A DNA stretch of 47,590 nt from contig CAZILU010000006.1 in NCBI GenBank assembly GCA_964540165.1, positions 1 through 47,590 of the forward strand, in the 5' to 3' direction. Shown in pieces: positions 16,666-25,184 of the stretch. The translations under genes and the position numbers were made by a program. The first letter of the stretch is position 1. Each line of letters starts with the position of its first letter. This DNA comes from Mariniphaga sp964540165 (GTDB lineage: Bacteria > Bacteroidota > Bacteroidia > Bacteroidales > Prolixibacteraceae). The notes beneath the pieces are model-generated. The model was not told where the DNA came from. It did no database searches and saw nothing but the letters and a program-made list of their open reading frames with translations.

Positions 16666-18297
16666 TCAATCAACAAACAGAGGGACATATTGAAACTTTG
16701 ACACATCAAATAGTCCGGCATCTCCAATTTTCAACGCAGGAATAACAAGCAATGACATAAATGCAAGCGTCATGAAAGGAGCCTTAAGTCTGCTACCCAA
16801 AAGCGTTACTTTATACTGTAAATCTTCATAATGTGTGGCCACCTGCTCAACAGCATCTGTACTCATCAGTCCACCCACAGGCAAATCCAAACGATCGACA
16901 ATCCCGTCAGATACCGTAACTATGCCGCCGCCTGATGCTATCAGGCTCTGGAGAGCTTTTATTATATCGCTGTCATTCACTCCAACGGCAATCAGGTTAT
17001 GGCTATCGTGAGCAATGGATCCGGCGATTGCTCCATTATTAAGGCCAAATCCTTTAACAAAAGCGATCGATGGCTTCTGATGGTTGTAGCGATTAACTAC
17101 CACGATTTTAAGTATATCATTTAAAGGATCACTAACAAGATAACCATTCACATCCTGTAGCACCATCTCTTTAGCATGCGTAATCAATTCCCCATCAATA
17201 GCCTCAATAACCCTGATTTTAGGATTTGGTCTGTTTGTCATTATCTCAATATCAGAAAGAGATATAGCTCGCGATACAAAATGATTTATACGGTTCACAT
17301 CAGCTCTTTTCCAGGTTGGCTTATTTTGAAAAAATACCGGATTTCCCTGAATCCAGGTTTCGACCACATTCAGTTCATTTAAATTATCAACGATAATAAA
17401 GTCGGCCGGATCGCCCGGTTGCAAAAGTCCTATTGGCAATCCATAATGATTCCGGGGTGTCATCGAAGCAGCTTTCAATACATCAAACAGCGGATATCCC
17501 ATCTGCAGGGCCTTTATAACAATACGATTAATATGCCCTTTTAAAAGATCGTTTGGATGACAATCGTCGGTACAAAACATCACTTTACCCGGAAACTCTT
17601 TAATCAGGGGATGCAACACATCAAAATTTCGTGCGGCACTACCTTCACGAATTTGGATAATCATTCCCTGTGCTATCTTTTCCCTGCCCTCTTCCAGAGA
17701 AAAAGTTTCATGATCGGTAGTTATCCCTTCCCCTGTGTATGTTTTTAATTCGTCTCCGGAGAGGCCAGGAGCATGACCATCAATCGGCTTTCCAAATTTT
17801 CGGGCAGATTCCAGTTTTTGCATTACATCCGGTTGCCGATGGATTACACCCGGAAAATTCATCATTTCTGAAAGAAACCAGATATCTTTCCTGCCAAGCA
17901 GTCTATCCACCGCTGCCGGCCCGAGAACGGCGCCAGAGTGATCGAATGGTGTTGCAGGAACACAGGAGGGAGCACCAAAGAAAAAATGGAATGGCACCGT
18001 TGCTCCATCGGCGATCATATAATCCACACCCTCCTCACCCATTACATTGGCAATTTCGTGTGGATCAGAAACCACTCCCACCGTTCCGTGTGCCACAGCA
18101 CTCTCGGCAAAACGACTCGGCAAAACCATCGAACTCTCAATGTGCACATGAGCATCGATAAATCCGGGCAGAAGAAAACGATCAGGTGCAATCGCCATCG
18201 GTTCGACCGAAACAATCTTACCTTCGGAAATCATAATGCAACCAGGAAAAATCCTCTCATTAATCAAATCAACAATCTGCCCCTCGATTCGCATCAT
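16666..18297 (-). CDS. ade: Adenine deaminase
   Basis: Hydrolyses adenine to hypoxanthine and ammonia in purine salvage. The 543-aa metal-dependent amidohydrolase shows the HxH metal motif (GFIDAHVHIESSM), the conserved SDPHEIANVMG, DGHAPGLSG and CTDDCHPNDLL segments. The C-terminal adenine deaminase domain (SHNLIAVGVN, GLMS) is present. Length and motif order are normal. The ATG at 18297 is preferred to a TTG at 18309 because homologues begin just before the IEGQIVD segment. It lies downstream of mnmG with a parS-like site in the gap, and uvrC follows two bases after its stop. Confidence 0.94.
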   Translation of the reverse strand: MMRIEGQIVDLINERIFPGCIMISEGKIVSVEPMAIAPDRFLLPGFIDAHVHIESSMVLPSRFAESAVAHGTVGVVSDPHEIANVMGEEGVDYMIADGATVPFHFFFGAPSCVPATPFDHSGAVLGPAAVDRLLGRKDIWFLSEMMNFPGVIHRQPDVMQKLESARKFGKPIDGHAPGLSGDELKTYTGEGITTDHETFSLEEGREKIAQGMIIQIREGSAARNFDVLHPLIKEFPGKVMFCTDDCHPNDLLKGHINRIVIKALQMGYPLFDVLKAASMTPRNHYGLPIGLLQPGDPADFIIVDNLNELNVVETWIQGNPVFFQNKPTWKRADVNRINHFVSRAISLSDIEIMTNRPNPKIRVIEAIDGELITHAKEMVLQDVNGYLVSDPLNDILKIVVVNRYNHQKPSIAFVKGFGLNNGAIAGSIAHDSHNLIAVGVNDSDIIKALQSLIASGGGIVTVSDGIVDRLDLPVGGLMSTDAVEQVATHYEDLQYKVTLLGSRLKAPFMTLAFMSLLVIPALKIGDAGLFDVSKFQYVPLFVD

Positions 18298-18339
18298 ATC
18301 TGAACTCAAAATTAATTCAACGTTAATGTAAACTCAAAA

Positions 18340-18355
18340 TGTTCCACGTGAAACA
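18340..18355. other. parS centromere-like site
   Basis: TGTTCCACGTGAAACA fits the ParB-binding parS consensus TGTTNCACGTGAAACA at all 16 positions (15 of 16 against the perfect palindrome TGTTTCACGTGAAACA). It lies in the short gap between the mnmG stop and the ade start. Chromosomal parS sites cluster near the replication origin in most bacteria, and mnmG (gidA) is often origin-proximal. No parA or parB gene is in the window. Confidence 0.72.
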
Positions 18356-18358
18356 ATT

Positions 18359-20239
18359 TTACCTTCCAAGAAGAACAAGCAACACATTAATATCAGAAGG
18401 AGAAACACCCGAAATGCGTTTAGCCTGACCAATCGTCTTTGGCCGCACTTTATTTAGTTTTTGCCTCGCCTCAATAGATAAAGAATTTAATTGATCATAA
18501 TTAAACTTATTTTCAATTACAATGTCTTCAAATTTATCCAATTTTTCGGCCAATAATTTTTCTCGCTCAATATACCCCGCATACTTAATTCCAATCTCGA
18601 CACCTTCCAAAATTTCCATCCGTTGATGCTCGGGAACCCTTTTAAGAAACGCCTGAAACGGACGGATGGGCTCAATGAGATCAAATATTGAAATCTGAGG
18701 CCGTAAAATAAGATCAAATAATTTGACTCCCTGCTTCAATTCCGAAGTTCCCTTTTCTTTAAGTAATTGATTTACAAATTGTGGCTTTATACTTAAATTT
18801 TGACAATAAGCAATCGTCTCAGAAATTAAGGCCCATTTTTTATCCAATAAATTTTTACGATCCAGAGAAGCAAGCCCCAATTGATAAGATTTTTCGGTCA
18901 ACCGAAAGTCAGCATTATCCTGCCGCAACAGAATACGGAATTCAGCACGACTGGTAAACATCCGATAAGGCTCATCAACGCCCTTAGTAATTAAATCATC
19001 GATTAAAACACCAATGTATGCCTCATCGCGTTTCAAAATAAATTCTTTACCCGGCGAAAAGCACTTCAGGTGAGCATTGATACCGGCCATAATACCTTGG
19101 GCACCCGCCTCCTCATAACCTGTTGTCCCGTTAATTTGTCCAGCAAAAAAAAGATTTTTTACCAGCCTGGTTTCCAGTGTCGGCAGAAGCTGCGTAGGAT
19201 CAAAGTAATCGTATTCAATGGCATAACCCGGCCTGAATATCTTGGCCCGCTCCAATCCGGGAATTTTACGAAGTGCACTATATTGAATATCCCATGGAAG
19301 GGAGGAAGAGAAACCATTCAAATAATATTCTACAGTTTTTTCACCTTCCGGCTCTAAAAACAGCTGATGCTTCTGTTTCCCGGCAAACGTAACCAATTTG
19401 GATTCGATACTGGGACAATACCGGGGTCCGGTTCCCTGTATGGTACCATCAAACATAGGAGAATACTCAAATCCCTTTTCAAGCTCATGGTGCACCTCCG
19501 GAGAGGTATAGGTAATCCAGCAAGATCGCTGCCGAAGTCGTGATTTTGTGTCAGGTAAATAAGAAAAGGTGGCATCGGAAGAATCACCGCTTTGTTCTAT
19601 CAGTTGCGAAAAATCGATGGTACGTCCATCGATTCTTACCGGTGTGCCCGTTTTTAGCCTGCCGGTTTTAAAGCCGGCATTAAAAAGTTGTCCGGTAATA
19701 TGATAAGAAGCCGATTCACCAATTCGTCCCCCTTCAGTTTTGGAACTACCAACATGAATCAGGCCATTTAAAAAAGTACCATTGGTTAAAATAACCGTAT
19801 GGCTTTCAAACACAATCCCCATTTTTGTACGTACCCCTTTAACAATTCCATCTTCTAACAGAAGTGAAACAACAGCATCCTGCCATAAGTCCAGGTGCTC
19901 AATTGATTCCAGTGTATCACGCCAGAATTCGGTGAAACGCATTCGATCATTTTGAGCCCGAGGACTCCACATAGCAGGTCCCTTTGACAAATTAAGCATT
20001 CTAAATTGTATGGTCGAACGGTCGGTAATTATACCGGAATAACCACCCAACGCATCGATCTCACGCACTATTTGACCTTTGGCAATACCGCCCATGGCAG
20101 GATTGCAGGACATCTGTGCATATTTTGTCATATCCATGGTAATAAGCAAGGTACTTGAACCCAGATTAGCCGCTGCAGCAGCAGCCTCACAACCGGCATG
20201 TCCCCCACCCACAACTATAACGTCATATTTTGTTATCAT
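18359..20239 (-). CDS. mnmG: tRNA uridine-5-carboxymethylaminomethyl modification enzyme MnmG
   Basis: The FAD-binding subunit of the MnmE-MnmG complex that modifies wobble uridine 34 of several tRNAs. The 626-aa protein starts MITKYDVIVVGGGHAGCEAA with the dinucleotide-binding glycines at 10-15. It keeps the family stretches SCNPAMGGIAKGQIVREIDALGG, GTPVRIDG, GRCYCPS-type PRYCPSIE and the C-terminal helical domain ending near ISGVSPSDINVLLVLL. I moved the start from a TTG at 20257 to the ATG at 20239, which overlaps the ybeY stop by 17 bases and matches homologues. MnmE is not in the window. Confidence 0.96.
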   Translation of the reverse strand: MITKYDVIVVGGGHAGCEAAAAAANLGSSTLLITMDMTKYAQMSCNPAMGGIAKGQIVREIDALGGYSGIITDRSTIQFRMLNLSKGPAMWSPRAQNDRMRFTEFWRDTLESIEHLDLWQDAVVSLLLEDGIVKGVRTKMGIVFESHTVILTNGTFLNGLIHVGSSKTEGGRIGESASYHITGQLFNAGFKTGRLKTGTPVRIDGRTIDFSQLIEQSGDSSDATFSYLPDTKSRLRQRSCWITYTSPEVHHELEKGFEYSPMFDGTIQGTGPRYCPSIESKLVTFAGKQKHQLFLEPEGEKTVEYYLNGFSSSLPWDIQYSALRKIPGLERAKIFRPGYAIEYDYFDPTQLLPTLETRLVKNLFFAGQINGTTGYEEAGAQGIMAGINAHLKCFSPGKEFILKRDEAYIGVLIDDLITKGVDEPYRMFTSRAEFRILLRQDNADFRLTEKSYQLGLASLDRKNLLDKKWALISETIAYCQNLSIKPQFVNQLLKEKGTSELKQGVKLFDLILRPQISIFDLIEPIRPFQAFLKRVPEHQRMEILEGVEIGIKYAGYIEREKLLAEKLDKFEDIVIENKFNYDQLNSLSIEARQKLNKVRPKTIGQAKRISGVSPSDINVLLVLLGR

Positions 20240-20672
20240 TCGCCTTTTTCTTATCAATCAAACCCTCTAAATAGTAATCCTCCCTTTCCCGCATTAACTT
20301 CTGCTCAGTTTTAGTTTTGTCTTTATATCCAACCAGATGCAGTACTCCGTGCAAAATTACGCGATAAAGCTCATGCGTAAAAGGCAGGTGCAAAAGAGCG
20401 GCATTCTCCTTTACCCGATCAACACTGATAAAGAGATCACCCGATACCGTTTGATCTTCAACGTAATCAAATGTTACGATATCAGTATAATAATCGTGAC
20501 CTAAAAATTGTTTATTGATGTTTAATAAATAATTGTCGCTGCAAAAAATAATTGACAAATAGCCTGGATGAAATTGTTCTTGCAAAATCAACTCTTTAAC
20601 GCGGCTTTGAAGTTTGCGCTTATCAATTTTCAGTGGAACAACATCTTCAAAATAAACTGAAAAATTACTCAC
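20223..20672 (-). CDS. ybeY: Endoribonuclease YbeY (rRNA maturation factor), GTG start
   Basis: Metal-dependent endoribonuclease involved in 16S rRNA 3' maturation and ribosome quality control. The 149-aa product contains the signature region VILHGVLHLVGYKD (106-118). Two metal-ligand histidines (H108, H112) are present, but the usual third histidine is replaced by Asp118, a substitution I recall from other Bacteroidota YbeY proteins. The start is GTG, overlapping the stop of the upstream ATPase gene by four bases (GTGA). The end overlaps the mnmG start, so the genes are tightly coupled. Confidence 0.92.
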   Translation of the reverse strand: MSNFSVYFEDVVPLKIDKRKLQSRVKELILQEQFHPGYLSIIFCSDNYLLNINKQFLGHDYYTDIVTFDYVEDQTVSGDLFISVDRVKENAALLHLPFTHELYRVILHGVLHLVGYKDKTKTEQKLMREREDYYLEGLIDKKKANDNKI

Positions 20673-21076
20673 GACAGATCAATTTTTATCTCAACACTTT
20701 TGCCATCATTCCGAAATGATAGCTCACTGCAGATTGATTTCATAATATAGATTCCCCTACCCCCTTCGTTCATCAAATTATCGCTTCTGGTAGGATCTTT
20801 TACCTTACAGTAGTTAAAACCATTACCCTCATCATGAACAACTACATTCAGACAACTTAAATCACATTCAATAGTAATAACAACGTCTTTCTCAATATCT
20901 CCCTTATTACCATGCTCAATGGCATTGACTACAGCCTCCGATATACATAAAAAAACCTTATTAAAATATTTCTGCGGAATCATTTTCTTCTCAAAAATCC
21001 TAAAAAGAAATTGTTCAACACGCTTTATCTCTGATAAATCGGACTTAATAATCAATATGTAAGAGTCTTTATTCAT
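20669..21076 (-). CDS. RsbW-like ATP-binding anti-sigma kinase (HATPase_c)
   Basis: A 135-aa stand-alone GHKL ATPase of the RsbW/SpoIIAB type, a serine kinase class that normally binds a sigma factor or phosphorylates an STAS antagonist. It shows the N-box (ISEAVVNAIEHGNKGD, E47 and N51), the G1 box (DEGNGF, 82-87) and the G2 region (GGRGIYIM, 105-112). No STAS protein, PP2C phosphatase or sigma-B-type factor is encoded nearby. It begins directly after the stop of the DUF4175 gene and overlaps ybeY by four bases. Its partner is unknown; Bacteroidota use such kinases in partner-switching pathways. Confidence 0.88.
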   Translation of the reverse strand: MNKDSYILIIKSDLSEIKRVEQFLFRIFEKKMIPQKYFNKVFLCISEAVVNAIEHGNKGDIEKDVVITIECDLSCLNVVVHDEGNGFNYCKVKDPTRSDNLMNEGGRGIYIMKSICSELSFRNDGKSVEIKIDLS

Positions 21077-24000
21077 TTACTCCTCTCCAATACTTTGTAT
21101 GTATTGTTTGTACTTGTTGTTGTAAAAAATACTCAGTTTAAAACTTCCCCGATTCAAATATTCCAAATTTGAGATCTCCCGCTTTTCAGGTTCAAAAAAC
21201 TCCACCGGATTACTATAAAAATCCTCAGCTGTGCGGCTTTCCCGTTCATCTTTAAACTCACGTTCCATTTCGGCCTTTTCTGCCTCCAAAAGACGTGTGG
21301 AGATAAGATTTTGTCTGGCAATCATTTCGGCATTAACTTGTTTATTCATCAACTGCTTTCTGTTCTGTTCCAATAGTTCATCAATTTGCTGAAGAGCTTT
21401 CCGCGCTTCACTACCAACGCTTCCATTATTCATAATTTCACGAAGCATTTGTTGCATCATTTCATGTTGCATCATCGATTGCCCAAACTGAGGACTCATC
21501 TGTTGTGAATTTCCCTTTTTCATCTGTTCAATCATCTGTTGCAACTGTTGTTTCATGTTCTCGGCCTCTTGTTGCATAAGGCTCATGCCCGGCTTTCCTT
21601 GCCCGGGTTTTTCACAATTCTGGTCACCCGGCTGCGAATTGGCCATTTGTTCTTCCAATTGTGCCAGAGCTTCATTAAGAAGCAGTGCCAGATTATTTAC
21701 GGCTGTCATTATATATTGCTGGCTGATACGAGCATTGGAAAACATTCCCTCCTCCATTTCACCTTTTGTTTTTTCCAAAAAAATCTCCATAGCTAACAGC
21801 TCATTATTAACCAGACTATTGATTTGTGGTGTACGTCTGGCTAATGCATAGAGAGAATCTTTAACGATCTGGCTCTGTTCCTTAATCCGGTTTTGGCGGA
21901 GGTTCAGTTCATTGAATACCGGATCTCCCGGGATAGCGGTATGTATTTCAGAAATAATATTCTCCTGCTCAAAAGAGAGATAGATCAAATTACTCAATAT
22001 TTGCCGCAGATTATCCAGATTTTCCATATTCTGCTGCATCGTATTGGAATTGAGCATTTGCTGCATCGAAAAAGCGGTATTTCTTAACTTTTCGGAAGTC
22101 TGATGCAGTGATGAACCTGCTTTTTTTCGATTTTTTTTATCCAATTCATTACCCGACTGCTCCATGCTATCTCCAATATCATTGAACTCATCTTCAAATC
22201 CATCAACGTTCATCGGCTTATCGAGTTCCTGATTCAACTCAAGGGCATTTTTAAGGGCATCCTGAATGTCTTCAATTGATTTTTTATGTTTTTTAAGTTC
22301 TTCGCCAATCTGATCAAAATTTGACTTTTCACTGATCTCTTCAGCCATCCTCTCCTCTTCATCAGCCAGCACATTCATCTCATCAATGACTTGTTGAATT
22401 TTCTGTTCTACTTTCATTTTACGAAGCATCTCCAGATTCCGGTCCAATTGCTTTTGAAGATCTTCATACGTAAAATTCATTTTATCAGTCAATTGATTAA
22501 GTTTCTTGCTATCAAACTGTTCTGCAAGCTTCTCAAACTCTTCCAGTAACTCTTTTAGTTCGTCTGTAAAAACCTCTTCCAATAAATTTTCAATTTGCTG
22601 TTGTTTCTCTTTAATCAATTCGTTCTGGCCCAGAAAAGAGTTTTCATAATTACCCAGCATTTCATTTTCCTGTTTGATCCGATCATACAACTCCTCAAGC
22701 ATCCCCTGTTTATTCAAAATTTGATTTACCATCTCACTCTTTTCCCAATTGGTCGTATTGGTGTCCATATTTTTAAGACGCAAATTTTGAAGGTCTTTTC
22801 TGATTTCACCAGCGAACGCCTCACTCTGTTTCAACATCTTCTCCAGTTTATCAAATTGCTCTCTTTCATTGGCAGCAATCTCTTTCCGATCGGGCATAGA
22901 AAAGATAAAACTATTTGAGGTAGTCGTTTTAAAGCCATTAATCCGGTCATTATCGGTAACTGAAAAGTAATAAGAAATCGTACTTCCCGGAGCAACAACT
23001 TCAGAAAAATCAAAACTATAATAAAAATCCTGATCAGATAAGCTACGCACAAACGGCAGTGAATAAGAGGAGTCACTATTAGAAATATGGTAATGAAAAC
23101 GCAAACCGGTAAAACCATAATCATCACCAATCCTGCCTTTAAAAAAATAACGGGTCATGTGCACCGAGTCCTGAACCGGAATGATTTTAATTTCCGGATA
23201 TAAATCAGGAATAACATCGATCCGGTATGAAAGAGCCAGTTCCGCTTCGGTAAGAACATTTTTTATATAAACATTATAATTAGTTGACCGGTAAAACGAA
23301 TGCTGCAAATGAAAGCCATTTTCGCTTTTATCAGCATAGATCGTTGCAGAATCTCCCAAAGAAATATAGAGGGTATCAATATCAATACCTTTAAAATTCC
23401 AGGATAATCGGGTTCCGTTGGGTATTTGTATATCACCAATATTATCGTACTCAACAGCAACCAAACCAGTATATTCCGGGGGAGAAACCTGTAAATTAAA
23501 ATGATTGATACCCGGTTTTGGCAACAGTTGAAGAGAAAACTCCTTCGAACGATATTTCAAATCTGTAAAATGAAAAGATACCGGTTGAATAACCGAGGCC
23601 AGTTCAAATTCAAACTGACCCTTTCCCAGATTTTTCATCAAATAGTTATTACCCTCAATATTGATATAAACAATTTGTGGTATAACATCCCCTGAGCAGA
23701 CTGCTTTAATAACAAATGCATCACCTTTTACCGCCTTTAGATCGTTATTTACAAGTTGAAATACAAAAGGAGCCGGCTTTTCATATTGAGTATTATAATG
23801 AATGATTCGTCCGGGAGCAGCAGTAAGTACCGAACTGTTAATAAAATATATTCCAAGTGTAACAATAATACTCAATAAAAAATAGAGTGAAACCGGTCGC
23901 AAATTTTTAAATTGCACAGCTTTTCTGAAATCAAAAAGAGAGAGCTCTCCGATTTTTTGATCAATACTGGCCAGCAAAATATCGGAAGAAAATCTGTCAT

Positions 24001-24358
24001 CATTGGTTTCTGCCAATTCAATAACATTTAAAAGCTTATCCTTAATGGGTTTAAAATGATTTTGAATAATAAAGGAACTGGATTTAGCATCCAAAGGTTT
24101 TAACAAGTGAAACCATTGAAGTAATGGAATAAACAGATAATGAATTGATAACAATCCACCGAAAACAATAAAACCATAAAAGAGAATTTTACGAATACCC
24201 GAAGAGAGGTAGACAAAATACTCTATCAGGGAAAACAGTGTGAAAAGAGCTACTAAAAATAAAAAAGTCATGAGTATACCTTTCAGTAACCGGAATGTAT
24301 TGTATCGTATTCTAAAGGCATTCAGCTTACTAACAAGTATATTATATTTTTCAGTCAT
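21077..24358 (-). CDS. Large DUF4175-like membrane and coiled-coil protein
   Basis: A 1093-aa protein with two N-terminal membrane helices (about 28-50 and 57-80) and another near 153-173. A periplasmic beta-rich region runs to about residue 480 (FNLQVSPPEYTGL and similar). A long helical, Gln/Met/Glu-rich region from about 490 to 1000 (repeated KLEKMLKQ-, EEFEKLAEQF-, QQLQQMIEQM-type heptads) suggests extended coiled coils. It resembles the DUF4175 family annotated in Bacteroidota, whose function is unknown. The start was moved to ATG 24358 from a TTG. It heads the minus-strand operon with the RsbW-like ATPase, ybeY and probably mnmG. Confidence 0.8.
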   Translation of the reverse strand: MTEKYNILVSKLNAFRIRYNTFRLLKGILMTFLFLVALFTLFSLIEYFVYLSSGIRKILFYGFIVFGGLLSIHYLFIPLLQWFHLLKPLDAKSSSFIIQNHFKPIKDKLLNVIELAETNDDRFSSDILLASIDQKIGELSLFDFRKAVQFKNLRPVSLYFLLSIIVTLGIYFINSSVLTAAPGRIIHYNTQYEKPAPFVFQLVNNDLKAVKGDAFVIKAVCSGDVIPQIVYINIEGNNYLMKNLGKGQFEFELASVIQPVSFHFTDLKYRSKEFSLQLLPKPGINHFNLQVSPPEYTGLVAVEYDNIGDIQIPNGTRLSWNFKGIDIDTLYISLGDSATIYADKSENGFHLQHSFYRSTNYNVYIKNVLTEAELALSYRIDVIPDLYPEIKIIPVQDSVHMTRYFFKGRIGDDYGFTGLRFHYHISNSDSSYSLPFVRSLSDQDFYYSFDFSEVVAPGSTISYYFSVTDNDRINGFKTTTSNSFIFSMPDRKEIAANEREQFDKLEKMLKQSEAFAGEIRKDLQNLRLKNMDTNTTNWEKSEMVNQILNKQGMLEELYDRIKQENEMLGNYENSFLGQNELIKEKQQQIENLLEEVFTDELKELLEEFEKLAEQFDSKKLNQLTDKMNFTYEDLQKQLDRNLEMLRKMKVEQKIQQVIDEMNVLADEEERMAEEISEKSNFDQIGEELKKHKKSIEDIQDALKNALELNQELDKPMNVDGFEDEFNDIGDSMEQSGNELDKKNRKKAGSSLHQTSEKLRNTAFSMQQMLNSNTMQQNMENLDNLRQILSNLIYLSFEQENIISEIHTAIPGDPVFNELNLRQNRIKEQSQIVKDSLYALARRTPQINSLVNNELLAMEIFLEKTKGEMEEGMFSNARISQQYIMTAVNNLALLLNEALAQLEEQMANSQPGDQNCEKPGQGKPGMSLMQQEAENMKQQLQQMIEQMKKGNSQQMSPQFGQSMMQHEMMQQMLREIMNNGSVGSEARKALQQIDELLEQNRKQLMNKQVNAEMIARQNLISTRLLEAEKAEMEREFKDERESRTAEDFYSNPVEFFEPEKREISNLEYLNRGSFKLSIFYNNKYKQYIQSIGEE

Positions 24359-24803
24359 AATCAATTTAAATTCTTTTCATTCAGCTCTTTAAAAAAAACA
24401 CTCGCTGTTAATAAATGTTTGATAAACCGATAAAAAAACAAAATTAATCTTTTAAAACAATATTTGCATTTATCACAATTTTATCCATTAATAATCTTTT
24501 TGAAAAAAGAAAAAAAATAACTTAGAAAATTCATTCAATCTTTACACAATAAATCAACCAATCAAAAAATGTGAATTATAAAAAAGTATAGCTATTAACA
24601 GCTGTTAAAAAATAAAAATACAAAAAAAAAACTATTGACACAGAAACGGTTATAAAATAAGAAGTTGTTTATATTTTGGTAATTTCATCGTGAAGCGTAT
24701 CTTTATAAAAAATTAAAAAAACAAATGAACAGATATAAACAACCTATTATTATCTGCATTAATTTTAAATAAATTATAAAAAATATTAATAATACCTTGT
24801 GAA
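24359..24803. other. AT-rich divergent intergenic region, candidate oriC
   Basis: This 445-base gap is extremely AT-rich and separates divergent transcription units. It contains degenerate DnaA-box-like 9-mers: TGTGAATTA at 24570-24578 (8 of 9 to TGTGNATAA), TTATCCATT at 24481-24489 (7 of 9) and CTTTACACA at 24540-24548 (7 of 9). A perfect 14-bp palindrome TTAACAGCTGTTAA lies at 24595-24608. With the parS site 6 kb away and a skew change across it, an origin is plausible. Alternatively it is just a wide double promoter region. Confidence 0.35.
24595..24608. repeat. 14-bp perfect palindrome
   Basis: TTAACAGCTGTTAA is exactly self-complementary and sits in the middle of the AT-rich gap. It could be an operator for the receiver gene or the DUF4175 operon, or a protein site in a replication origin. 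Confidence 0.5.
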
Positions 24804-25184
24804 GTGATAATTCTGTTAGTTGAAGACAATCTGTTAAATCAAAAAATTGTTGGATTTCACTTACGTAAATGCAATTATAAAGTGATTTCTGTAACCAATT
24901 GGAAGGACGCCTTAAAGGAGGTAATGGAGAATACACCTGATTTAATATTAATGGACATCATGTTACCTGAAAAAAACGGATATGAAATTACAGCGGATAT
25001 CAGGGAATATGAGCGGGCCACAGGCCGATCCAAATCAATTCCTATTATAGCTTTGACTGCCAACACATTGGATAATGACAAAGAGAAATGTCTTACGGCA
25101 GGAATGGATGATTATCTATCCAAACCGTTTACGGCTGAGGAACTTCAGGATATAATATCAAAATATATAAATAACCCTGTATGA
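24804..25184 (+). CDS. Single-domain response regulator (CheY/DivK-like), GTG start
   Basis: A 126-aa protein made of one receiver domain and no output domain. Phosphorylation residues are intact: acidic pocket E7 and D8, phospho-acceptor D51 in LILMDIMLP, switch Thr85 (ALTAN) and Lys107 (YLSKPF). The sequence is of the type found at the C-terminus of hybrid kinases. Such proteins work by relaying phosphate or by protein binding. It starts at GTG, no nearby ATG fits, and its stop overlaps the ruvB start (ATGA), so the two are translationally coupled. No histidine kinase is in the window. Confidence 0.9.
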   Translation: MIILLVEDNLLNQKIVGFHLRKCNYKVISVTNWKDALKEVMENTPDLILMDIMLPEKNGYEITADIREYERATGRSKSIPIIALTANTLDNDKEKCLTAGMDDYLSKPFTAEELQDIISKYINNPV

